Assembly: GCA_964019415.1 (NCBI GenBank) | Contig: OZ025872.1 | Location: 9,741,678-9,805,677 of the forward strand | DNA: 64,000 nt | Source of the DNA: Ianthella basta | Taxonomy: Eukaryota > Porifera > Demospongiae > Verongiida > Ianthellidae | Direction: 5' to 3' | Shown here: piece after piece, positions 10,608-20,628 of the stretch | Position numbering within the stretch: the stretch's first letter is position 1 | Layout of the letters: the number at the start of each line of letters is the position of its first letter | Made by a program: the position numbers and the translations under genes | The notes under the pieces: model-generated | What the model was told of the DNA's origin: nothing | The model's input: the letters and a program-made list of their open reading frames with translations, nothing else | Databases searched by the model: none

Positions 10608-13600
10608 TACACAGGAACAACGCACGCATACACACACAATTTGCACACATACATATGCATGTGCATGCACACACAATACCAAATACATGCAAATCCACAT
10701 ATAACACACACTCACACAGACACAACAACAACAACAACAACAAGCCCACAAACGCTCAACAAATACATCATACACACACACACATGCTGAGAGGTCGGTT
10801 CATTGCAGTAAGCCACTGCAATGGCCAGGCTGGGCTAGGTTGAACAAAGGCTAATCACTGGATATTACGCCTACCAGCCTTCTACACCAAAGTGTTTCTG
10901 GAGGCTGGGGGACCGGAGCCCTATTGATGGCAACCAGTGATCCCCCTCCTCAACAATCCCTTCGCAAGTTATGCTCATGACTTAGCCTTCCCCCATATTA
11001 ATATTTACTCTTGTTGAAACCACAAGTGTTTCACTGGTGGAAGATACAAGAGTGACTAGTCATCCAGCATTTCATCAGTACGCCACACTAATGAGCCCCA
11101 ATCAGGGCGAAACAGCTGTCTGTGGCTCTACCATCTTTGTAGGATGACTAGTAATGGGGGAGGGGGATCACTGGTTGCCATCAATAGGGCTCTGGCCCCC
11201 CAGCCTCCTGAAACACTTCAGTGTAGAAGGCTGGTAGGCCTAATATCCAGTGATTAGCCTTTGTTCACACACACATGCGCATGCACACACAATAAGTACA
11301 TACCATAGCCACAATGGTTCATTGACACTTCCTGCAAAGACTCAAGGGCACTCACAGCCCTAAGCAGGGCAGCTGTGATAGAAGAGGGAAGGCCATTTAT
11401 ATACATTCCCTTCACTGTCAGTTTCTCCAGTGTGGTGCACTTCGAGAGAGCAGCTTCAATAACTGATGGGAGGATACTGTCCTGTAAAGAAGATGGGGTC
11501 ACATGCATGTCACATGACACAAAGCATCTTAAACAGAAAAGAGTGTGAATAAAATGTCTACTGTAGCATAGGTGTGTGTGGTGTGTGTGCATTTCCCACA
11601 TAAACACTCCTCCAGAGACACTGCATGCACAGAAGTGACATGTCTAAACCACAATATGCAAGTTCATGTCAAACAACTCCACCCTCTAAAAATTAACCTC
11701 AACACCCTGAGTTGAATGCAGTGAGGCAGTCCCCTACACAATTGTCTTTGTTTGGTGTACATGTAGAGCCTCCCAACCTTACTACATGTGCAGATGTACA
11801 GTAGGAGTTTATACTGTTGATAGATTGCACACAAAGTGACATGTCTCACCTCGTCTGACCTGGGCAATCTCAACTCTAAGCCCAAGTCCCTGAGTTGCGT
11901 GCAGTGAGGCAGTTCCTTCAACACCCGGTCCGTTAGTGGGGAAGGGATTTCAACACACAATGACTTTAGTGATCCTGTCCTCATTACAGCACAGATGAGC
12001 TGGACCAGAGCAGGGTCATCTGCAGTAACACATTGATGGTGACTCAGTAGTTAGGAGTTAGCTTAGCTGGAAGGACAGAAATGGGTTTACTAAGTAGGAG
12101 AGTATTTGATAGGGGATTTCCCATTCATCAATGAACACAGCTATGATGAACCTTTCCCAGTGGTGAGTAAGCAACAGATAAAATGGAGTAAGTGGACGAG
12201 TGTAGTGCTTGCTCATTGTCATAGACAGCCTGTCAGCAATGTGAGGATTGAGGAGGAACGAGCAAGAAGCACAAAGATCATAGTGTGTGCCCAACATCAC
12301 AAGTACAATAAAATATTTTCAATTATAACTAAGAACAACAATAACCAATGAAACAAGTCAATAAAATTGAGAGTATTGCACAATACATAGCTGCTATTGC
12401 CTACACTTGACATGGGCCACCATTACAATACACCAGTGAAAGGGATAAGGGGTCATAAATGTAGCCCCCAGATATGGCTTTGACACCCTAGTGTTGTGTC
12501 ACAGGTGTGAGGTTAGCCATTTGTCGTTGGTGAAGGTTGACTACACACAATCACACTTAGTTTGGTCATGTGTTGTTATGCATGCAAGGGGGTACTAAAG
12601 GAATGACTAGAGCCTATGACACTGCATGGAAAACTATTTGGAATATCTGAAAATCTCCAAAACTGAATCAGCTGTCATTTCTTCCTTCGAACAAGAGAGT
12701 TAACATGGGACAGACGAGGTAACAAGGAAACATGCTTGGGGGCATGATTTACAACAGCCTATCAATGGATACAAAGCAATGACTCACCCCACCAGTGTGG
12801 AATTACATCTACCAGTTTCTCTACATCAAGTCTCCTTGCCATCCCCTCCATGGCTGACTTTAAAAGGGACACACTGCACTCTCTACCAGACAGCTCCCTC
12901 AGACTGGGGTGGTGTTCCACTGATGATGCAATGAGGTGGACATCCGAGGCAGTGAGTGGCTGTAAGGGAAGACAATAGAATGGCATGACATGTAGAATAC
13001 TTCAAACACTGCAACTGATTGTCTACCATTCAAGCAGCTCAAACTCAATCAGTCACTCACTTCTTTAGCTGATAATGACACCTTCTCCAGTCCAATTGCC
13101 CTCAGATTGTGCAACCCCTTCATCAAAGTCATCCAACTCTGAAGGGACATGATGATGTGTTTCAGTTCCAAAGAGGTCAACTTCTGACAGGTCACAAGGG
13201 ACTCCACCAAAGGATCGAGGGGAGGATCTGGAGAACAAACTAATTACAACACACATCAGACGAGTATGTGCATGAGTGCATTTAAGACCAGTGCATGCAT
13301 GCATGGACTGTAATTGTGCAATCCTTAGAGGTATATGTATTAGTTATCTCACAGCGCTCAGGTGTATAGGAATTTCTATGCATGAGACCTGAGGGCCTGT
13401 AGCACCCAAGGACGAGTGCATGAAAATCCATATACACCAAAGCACCAAAAGATATATAAGTGATGTATATGCAGGCTTATATTTGAATGGTGGCTTCTGC
13501 CAGGATGGTGGCTCTCAAGAGGTTGCTGAAGCTGGCTGCAGTTATGCATTTACATAATTATGTGTGTAGTGCTATGGTGTGATTTGACATCTTCATTGTT

Positions 13601-16600
13601 ATAAATTCAGATTCCATATAGCCAATATCAGACAGCACGGTAGTGCTGTCTATGTAGGGATGGCAGTGGTTGTTTGTATGCTGTAATACAAACGAAAAGT
13701 CGCGCTACTCCTGAACAGGACCGAAAACCGGAGAACGAAGCTTACCATGACGAAGCAGGGACTAAACAGTGCACATATATAACCTTACTTCCCAGCGAAG
13801 GTGCGCCTACACGTAGATAGCGCCCTCGACATTTCTCATGTTTCATCTTCTTCATATTCTTCTTCTTTGACAGCCGTAGCGTACGAACCAGAGGGACCAG
13901 TAACATATTTCTCGCACCATATTGCACCATTTTTGGCTGGCTGCATTCCTTTGTAGGTTAGAAGGCGGCGCGGATTAGTGCGGAAGACAGCGCTTGCCAC
14001 GACTCGTGCCGTGTTGCTTGGCCAAGCGGGACGGACGCCGTTGTCAAATTACGTAATTAAACCAGATGAAACCAGAGTGACTGGTGCCATTATTAGCAGT
14101 TGCAGTAGTTAGCTTGCACGCCGTTTGAAGGACTTTTGCGGTCGTGCGTGCATGTCCCCGCCACGGTTGGCTTCCGGTCGCCGTTTCTCACTGGGTTAGC
14201 GCAGAACCTAGGTGCTAGCCCACACCTTGAGCTTCAGGATTACAGAAATGAGGTATAATGCTTGCACCAATGCCCTATGATTGAGACTAAGTGTATTGCT
14301 TCAGCTTAGCTGTCCACTATATAAAGTACAGAAACTAGAAATAATAAAAATTTTCTACAAAAATTGTAAGGATGTAGGAATGGCATAAAAAGGACAGAAA
14401 CAAGTAAATGCTGTTACACAGTGGAGCTTTAACCATCGTCCCTACATTCAAGGGTATAGGTCTGGACTATACAGTGTGACATTCTTGCCTGTAGGGACCA
14501 TGGTTAATGCTCCACTGTGTAACAGCCTTTACTGGTTTCTGTCCTTATGCCATCTCAACATTTTCACAATTTTTGTAGAAAATTACATATACTAGCAAGT
14601 ATCCGCCACACAGTGGCGACGGCCCTCCAACGACAGTGATCCCACGACAGTGCTCCTGCCATAGCACTTCTATGATGGTGTTTCCATGATGGTGCTTCTT
14701 GCAATGGTGTTTTCACAATGATGCACAATTGACGGTAATTGATTGTAAAATCCATGGATTTGCAGCTCACAGTTGCTCTTGAGGTATTAACTTTTTTCAT
14801 ATTATGAATGTATATATAGCATTAAACGGTATGGTGATATTATAACATGAGAAATTTCAAATGTTCAACAGTTTTTGTTGCTGTTTACTATGCTACAAAA
14901 CATGCAGTGTAATAGGGAGCCAAGGAAGCTACAGTACTTCTCGGTAGATGACATTATGTGTGACTGTTCTTCCATCTCGCTTGCCTTGCTGCTGAGTCTC
15001 CACTGTCTTGACCCTAACTCCAAATGAAGCAAAGGAGAAGGCACTGTTGTATTTCCTTATGTTCTCCCTGAAGTTCCTAGCCTGAGGGACGGAGCCAGTG
15101 AAGAGGTCCTTCAGTGGTGGTGGGTAAGCAGCAAGGGCTGGCAAGCTGACCTTCCCATTGTGACAACAGTTGAGGGACTCATTAGGAAACCTGAGAGCCT
15201 GACAATGGTGACACACTGTAGTCATGGGCCCCAGGTAGACTCTGCCACTCCCAGTAACAGCTGGTGTAATAGCTCTTCTCTGTTGCTGCCTCACCCTTGC
15301 ACTTGTCCTTCTCTAGTCAGCATCTTGCTGCTCCTCCCTCCTCCTCCTGCCCCTCTCTGCCTCCCTCTCCCTGTCAGCATCTTGCTGCTCCTCCCTCCAC
15401 CTCCTGCCCCTCTCTGCCTCCCTCTCCCTGTCAGCTTCTTGCTGCGCCTCCCTCCTCCTTCCCCTCTCTGCCTCCCTCTCACTGTCAGCATCTTGCTGCT
15501 CCTCCCTCCTCCTCCTGCTCCTCTCTGCCTCCCTCTCCCTTTCCTTTTGTCTTCTCCTTTTCACATTATAATATGGAAGAGCCCGCCTTCTGCGGGCTTC
15601 TACACTATGGCTCTCCTTCATTGCCTCTAGTGTAGCGCGTCACAAAGGAGCCCACCTTTTGCAGGCTTCTACGCAACTGGCGCGCCTTCATTGCCTGTAG
15701 TGTAGCCCGCGAAAAACATGGCGTCTTATTCTCTAAAGGAGGGAATTCTTGCGGCCCTCTCCTCGGGCCCAGCGACTCCTCTTCAGTCTACCCCCTTATG
15801 ACACTCTCCATACGTCACCCTGTAATAATCCGGAGTTTCACGTGGATCGCACGCACGCACGCTGCGGGAGAAGTGTTAATCTACTCGGTCGGACGGACGG
15901 ATGGACGGTCGAACAAGCACATTAATATATAGATATAATATATATATTATATATATGGTGTGTGCTTGCAACACAGAAGCACACACTGTTGGTATTGTAG
16001 CGTTGGAAGATGCAAATACAAACCTAAAAGAGTGCCCTAGTGGCCATTCACTAAAGTGTCCCTAAATCTTCTGTCTCTCCCGTCACACCATGCAGTGGTT
16101 GTGACGTCACATGCATGTCATGTGAGGTGATGTCAGTCACCCACTACAGTAATCCTCCCGGCCAGTGACAAGATGTGCAATACTGGAAATGATAGGAGTT
16201 CGGGGGGGTGGGAGTGATAGGGAAGTGTTGATTGCAAAAAATCAGGAGTGTAGTTGGGAAAGATGGTAGGGGGCTGAGGGTGTGCCATGCTTGGATTAAC
16301 CTGTAGTCCATAGGATGGGTCCTGCTAGGGTCGTAGGGGCCATGCAATAATTAAGAGCATGGAGCATAGACTAATAGCTCAATTTCAGCGCATAATTCGC
16401 CAAGGCCTAGAAGGGGGCCAGGGCCTGTGGTCTTGAGGGTGGCAAATGGCGATGCCAGGGCCAAGGGCGAACTGGGCTGTAGTCCATAGTTGGGCCTTCT
16501 GGATAAATATGTGGTCTCTGGAGGACACAATCCAGAAGTGCTGTGGAATAAAAAGGACTGTGCTGAGCCTGTGACAAACTGGGCTGAGGGCCATGATGAG

Positions 16601-17987
16601 GGCCGTGACGAGAGTGAGGGAAGCGGGCTGAGGCTGAGAGAAGCCGAGCTGAGATCAAACAAACCTGAGGTGGGCAAGTGGGTTGATGAGGCAAAAGGTG
16701 GGCCACTAGGGGGCATTGAAAAACCAGGTGAACAGGTGGACCAGCAGTACAGGCCAAGTAGGGAATAGTCATGCGATGGAAGGATAATGTGGGCCAGGTA
16801 GGGCGATGATGGGCCGAGCTGGTAGATGGACAATGGTGGCGGGCTGGGGAGGCTGGAAGGCCGGACTGTCTAGAAGTAGTGTGAAGACTGGCTACATACC
16901 TTTGAACCGTGGCGGCAAGGTAGCATCCGTTGCCATGGCCAACAGAGGTGAGGCAATGTACGAGGCCTGCAGGGGTTGGACTTGCATGGAGTTCCGCATC
17001 AGGACTGTTAGCGATAGGGGCTCTTAAGGTTGGTCGCAGGTTGCATGGTTGCATCTGTCAGGTCACTAATATATAGCGTTGGATGATGGGTTGAATTGAC
17101 AACAATCCAATACTAATGAACCATGTAAATACAAACCTAAAAGAGTGCCCTAGTGGCCATTCACTATACTTCTGTCACAGAAAGCTTCCTATAAATGTCT
17201 TTCGCTATACAAGATGCCGTGCAACAGTCCCAATGGGTAAATGAAGTGTTTCAATCTGGATACACCGAGACAGAAACGCTCCATAAAACTGCCTCTCTTC
17301 ACAAAACAAGATGGCTGATTATCAATTATTATGACATCATAATTACAACATCGCATAAAAATATGGGAGTCCAGTAGTCCAGTCCAGTGAATACAGACAC
17401 CCTTCTGGGGTCTGGCTAGGTGAGAGTAACAGGAGGTTCAGGCGTGGAAAGCCATGGCTACCATGGCAATAAGAGATACAATATGGAGTAATCTTACATA
17501 TACTGCAAACACCCACTTCACATTTTCTTCAGAGTGGAAAAGTTTCCATTGATACCCACTGTGCATGGTGTGACACATGCTACTCACAATACATGTCCTC
17601 ATACCCATGCAGCATCACTTCCTCCAGTGAGTCCTTGTGGTGTGTTAGCACATCCTACACAAACAACAAAGTAAAGGGGCACTCACATGTACACATTGCT
17701 CAAATGGTGGAATGTGCACACTTTGTAATCTAAACACACAACTGACACACTTTTACTACTGGTACACCTCATCAAGCACAGACACCACCCAGACTGGACA
17801 GGTTTAAGTGACAGTAACTTTGAGAAATGAGCAAATCAAGTTGAAATTCCACTGTAGCATTTCAATACCTTCACTAGGTCAATTGCATCCTTGGTGCCTC
17901 TGAGGTTTCCGAATGTGAAACACTTGAGTTGTGTTTGCTTCAGTAGAAATTGACTGAGAGTTGACACATATGCATCTAGATCTAGAG
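9365..17987 (-). CDS. NLR-A LRR region (8 exons)
   Basis: Exons 17987-17869, 17654-17588, 13227-13061, 12959-12788, 12019-11850, 11481-11304, 10419-10247 and 9698-9365. Each middle exon of about 170 bp encodes about 57 residues, that is two ribonuclease-inhibitor-type LRRs, for example SLRELSGRECS and LRAIGLEKVSLSAKE. Exon ends alternate between phase 1 and phase 0. All frames are open although the upstream NACHT exon is broken. LRRs of NLRs usually sense ligands or hold the receptor inactive. Confidence 0.85.
10571..10606. repeat. CA-rich microsatellite cluster
   Basis: (CA)n at 10571-10606 within a CA-rich intron tract from about 10510 to 10790, which also holds (CAA)6 near 10727-10743. 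NLR-C has the same composite at 50090-50395. Confidence 0.9.
10841..11267. mobile_element. Foldback element (427 bp) with hammerhead-like centre
   Basis: Inverted arms of about 115 bp start with TGAACAAAGGCTAATCACTG and end with its complement. They flank about 200 bp that contains a second inverted pair (GACTAGTCATCC with GGATGACTAGT). It sits inside CA-rich intron sequence of NLR-A and is absent from NLR-B and NLR-C at this place. The centre (11082-11126) folds like a minimal hammerhead. Confidence 0.8.
11082..11126 (+). ncRNA. Type I hammerhead-like motif (weak core)
   Basis: The order is GCCACA (stem I), CTAATGA (core), GCCC-caatca-GGGC (stem II), GAAA, then ACAGCTGT (palindromic stem III with U16.1), C, and TGTGGC (stem I return). 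This is the circular order of type I hammerheads with a tiny stem III, as described in Penelope-like and related metazoan retroelements. The core differs from CUGANGA at one conserved base (A for G), so this copy may be inactive. Confidence 0.4.
13228..14348. other. NLR-A intron with unassigned GC-rich patch
   Basis: Between LRR exons 13227 and 17588 the intron is far longer than in NLR-B. The part 13680-14230 is GC-rich and CpG-rich, unlike its surroundings, and is absent from NLR-B and NLR-C. It is probably an inserted element or a retrocopied 5' region. No family recognised. Confidence 0.4.
14349..14584. mobile_element. MITE with ~97-bp inverted ends
   Basis: The ends AATTTTCTACAAAAATTGT and complement continue as imperfect inverted repeats to about 14445 and 14490, with about 45 bp between. 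It lies only 7 bp from the Helitron 3' end. No coding capacity. Confidence 0.75.
14929..15621 (-). pseudogene. Helitron RepHel N-terminal fragment
   Basis: The part at 15294-14929 reads CHHCQALRFPNES, then CHNGKVSLPALAAYPPPL, then RNFRENIRKYNSAFSFASFG. This is the conserved zinc-binding lead-in of Helitron replicase proteins. Upstream (15621-15313), in another frame, is a charged repeat of about 21 residues (REREAERGRRRREEQQDAD), similar to the arginine/glutamate-rich repeats that precede this domain in Helitron proteins. The two parts are in different frames and the ORF stops before the Rep HUH motif, so this is a truncated non-functional fragment. Confidence 0.7.
15310..15540. repeat. ~63-bp minisatellite inside the Helitron
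   Basis: Four imperfect units built on 'cagcatcttgctgctcctcc' and 'cctctctgcctccctctccc'. The unit length is a multiple of three and preserves the charged coiled-coil repeat on the minus strand. Confidence 0.85.
15999..17166. repeat. GC-rich 1.1-kb segment between direct repeats
   Basis: A 40-bp direct repeat lies at 16014-16053 and 17127-17166, preceded on both sides by a 'tagcgttggaagatg'-like word. The segment between is much richer in G and C than the intron around it, especially 16380-17030. Open frames exist on both strands, but they look like shadows of base composition and I recognise no domain. It is missing from NLR-B and NLR-C. Confidence 0.6.
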
Positions 17988-18389
17988 CTGGAGAAGCAAG
18001 AGTATAAAAAGTTCACAAAAAACTTCCACACAATTTGAAAAGATGTGTATACAGATTGCATAACATCCATGTACATGGGGACCACAGACACATATCTGTT
18101 GTCCATATACAATATATACTTTGGTTCCCATTTTAAATCCAAATAATAACATTGCAAACTGAAGGTTCCTTGTAAAATGAGAGATTCAGTGTGTACCGTG
18201 TGTGTAAGCATATATTGTGACCACCATCCTTGTAATGGACCTCAGTGCATGGTTCAGTAATAATCAAAGCATGAACCAAACCATCATTAGCATAATAACA
18301 TAGCAAAATAAGAATCAAGATTATTCCAACTATGTGTTGTTAGCTACTTCCCAAACATAACACTTTCAACTGTCCTGGAGATAACTTAC

Positions 18390-20077
18390 CATCATCAGCA
18401 TACATGCATATATGGTAGCTCCACTCTTGTTACTGTGGAGACATCACCCAGTTGAGAGATAAAGAGTGTGACAGCTGATGACGGGACAATAGCCTCCCCA
18501 GCATCATCCAGTAATACCCTGATTCCAGCCCCTTCCACCTGCTTGCAGTGCTGAGTCACACACCACACTATACCAACATCCTCGAGGCAGTACCAATCAA
18601 TCTCTACTGTTGGTCCACACGGGGACAGGATGGACTGAGCCAATTGTTCATTGCCACTCTCAGCTACGACTTCACACAGTGCAGGAAATGAGGTACCCCG
18701 CCTAATGCTGGGCTTCACTACTGTGTTGAGAGTCTCCAGTAGCATCCTCTGCATGTCGGGGGTGCTGAGACCACTCAGCCCACTGAAGAACAGGAACATA
18801 GTCCTGTTCCTGTCATCTGCCAGAACAAAGCTTCCCTTCTTATTGTACCTTAAGGTGAGGTGTCGTCTCCAGAAGCTGACCTGCTCCTCTGGTGTCTTCT
18901 TTGCCACAGCAAGGGCTGCCATGAACTCTTGCAGTGTCAGGTGCAAGAAGTGCCAGGTGCGAGAGATGATCCCCAATCGACTACGGGCTGGTATACAATT
19001 GAACAAACCATGGAAGGCACTGTCAACCTCAAAGTCGAGGTCGGAAAAAATGATGGTGTCCTTTTCAATCCCTTCCAGTGCCAATTGGATCAGTTTGTTG
19101 AAGCTGGGGAAGAGTTGTATCACGTCTTGGAGACTACCAGAACGTTCCTCCCGACCTGCTCGCTCCAGGTTGTGGTTGACGGTGTGGATGATGACACACT
19201 CAAACAACTCATGCAGTGTCAGGAGCTCTGCAGAGGCGCCACCAAGGGATGCTACATAGCAGATCATCAGAAGCAGTAGTGGCGTATAGCAGAGGTTTTT
19301 GATGTGAGGGTGAAGGGAGAGGGTGGACAGGAGTTTCTCTCCTGCTGATGGGTTGGAGGAGGCAAAGTATTCTGTGATGAACTTCTCTACTTCTTCATCT
19401 CCGAACCCACTGATCTCCACCCTCCTGTCCACAGTGTGGTAGAGGCTCTCTGCAGAGATAGGGCGAGTTGTCACCATGAAGGATGACTGAGGGGCAAGAT
19501 GGCCAGTAATAATGTCGTGAACTAGTGACTTCTTGCGCATTTCTTCTGACAGCTCATCAAATCCGTCGAAGATGAACAGGACCTCTTGTCCTTGGTGTGC
19601 AGTAACAAAGTCAGTGACTTCTCGAACAATGTCTGCATCGCCGACTGATGTGAAGATGAGGTCTTCCAGGCTCAGCTTCTGGTCCTTGGGAAGACTCCTC
19701 AGAATGACTTGGATGACTACTTTGTAGTCTTGTGCAAAACAGCCAATTGACCAATCGTGGCACATTCGCTGGATGACAGTGCTCTTGCCACTACCTGGTA
19801 CACCGTCAATGAGCACCCGCTTTCTGGAGATACCAGCGGGATGGGAGAATGAGAGGATGTGTTCGTAATTGAGTGGTACCTTCTCGTGAGGCACCTGTCC
19901 AACGCCTCCCCTGGCCAGGTGCACTGATACTGCCTCGTCAGCCCTCCCTGCTACCGGCCGCCACTGTTGCGGCTGAACCAAGTTCAAATTCACATAATGC
20001 ATGGTGGAGGAGGCCAGCAGAGGGTTGTCTTGGATGCACTCTTTGGCATAGTAGCAGCCCAGCTTGGCACGGAGGGA
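18390..20077 (-). pseudogene. NLR-A NACHT exon
   Basis: One 1688-bp exon carries the NACHT NTPase and the following helical and winged-helix regions. Visible motifs are Walker A GVPGSGKST, extended Walker B VLFIFDGFDEL, sensor-like TTRP, and HFLHLTLQEFMAAL typical of the NLR winged helix. The start follows the AG acceptor at the 20078 side. It is closely similar to NLR-B. Near the donor, NLR-A has four extra bases (gcat-type duplication), so the frame ends in HVC and stop instead of running into the LRRs. Function, if any, would be a NACHT protein without LRRs. Confidence 0.85.
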
Positions 20078-20223
20078 CTGCAACACATGCAGAGAGGTAC
20101 AAAAAATGTCAATCAATCACAACCATGATGAATCACAACACATGTATGTACAGCCACATATGCACGAATATATAGTGTCTAAAACATAAAAGAATACACA
20201 ATGGTCATCGATCTCCACAAATA

Positions 20224-20257
20224 CTCTATGACACACTATGGAACAGTGTGTCATAGA
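20224..20257. repeat. Intronic hairpin with 14-bp perfect stem
   Basis: CTCTATGACACACT and its complement are separated by seven bases. The stem is nearly kept in NLR-B (40130-40163) and decayed in NLR-C. It lies in the intron just upstream of the NACHT exon. Confidence 0.7.
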
Positions 20258-20358
20258 GTGGATAACAGGAGTGCATGTACATTGACAACTGGCTTATGAA
20301 TGCAGTGCCTAACAAGCAATTCAGTGACTCGTTTCCACCATCTTCAGGATATGAACAT

Positions 20359-20628
20359 TGTGGCGGAGCACATTGTTGACCATAGCTATGGACTGTTCTA
20401 GAGCTAGGCATGGCATGACCATGGCTGTAACTATTAGATTGTTAGCGCTGTTAGCTGTGTATTTGTGATTAGTAGTTCCGGAACATTCGGAGACTCTAGC
20501 TATATCTGTATGCTTTTTGTATGCTGAGTCAGTCCTTTGTTTAATGATCTGTGTTGGCTCCAGCGCTGAATCAGTGTTTGCGTGCGTCTCGGTGTCCCGA
20601 ACGAGTTCAGTCTAGATTGTTCGCTACA
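20359..20628 (+). repeat. 5' LTR of the GMR1-like element
   Basis: 270 bp, starting TGTGGCGGAGC and ending TTCGCTACA, identical base for base to the 3' LTR as far as I can read. The stretch just after it (20631-20650) is the likely primer-binding region. Confidence 0.95.

Larger units (their letters stand above)
14592..15933 (-). mobile_element. Helitron, non-autonomous (~1.34 kb)
   Basis: On the minus strand it begins with TC (TCTATATATTAATG) after host A and ends with CTAG before host T. A GC-rich hairpin (CGCCAC-tgt-GTGGCG) lies eight bases before CTAG. These are the Helitron hallmarks: insertion between A and T, 5' TC, 3' hairpin and CTRR. The 5' end is rich in GTCC repeats. Inside is the N-terminal part of a RepHel-type ORF; the Rep and helicase domains are missing, so it depends on another copy. 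It is absent from the matching introns of NLR-B and NLR-C. Confidence 0.8.

Noticed and set aside
10443-10790. His/Thr- and Cys/Val-rich frames over CA tracts (also at 1, 1776, 27084, 49780 and 61242)
   Set aside because: Artefacts of dinucleotide repeats.
13742-13930. Possible first exon (basic peptide with a GTAAGG donor at about 13790)
   Set aside because: No neighbouring exons, absent from the paralogues, and within a suspected insertion.
16407-17054. 215-codon minus-strand frame in the GC-rich block
   Set aside because: Composition-driven, overlapping frames are open on both strands, and no motif is recognisable.
18651-19279. Long plus-strand open frames opposite the NACHT exons (also at 38530-39159 and 56975-57340)
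   Set aside because: They mirror the conserved minus-strand coding sequence and show no domain of their own.
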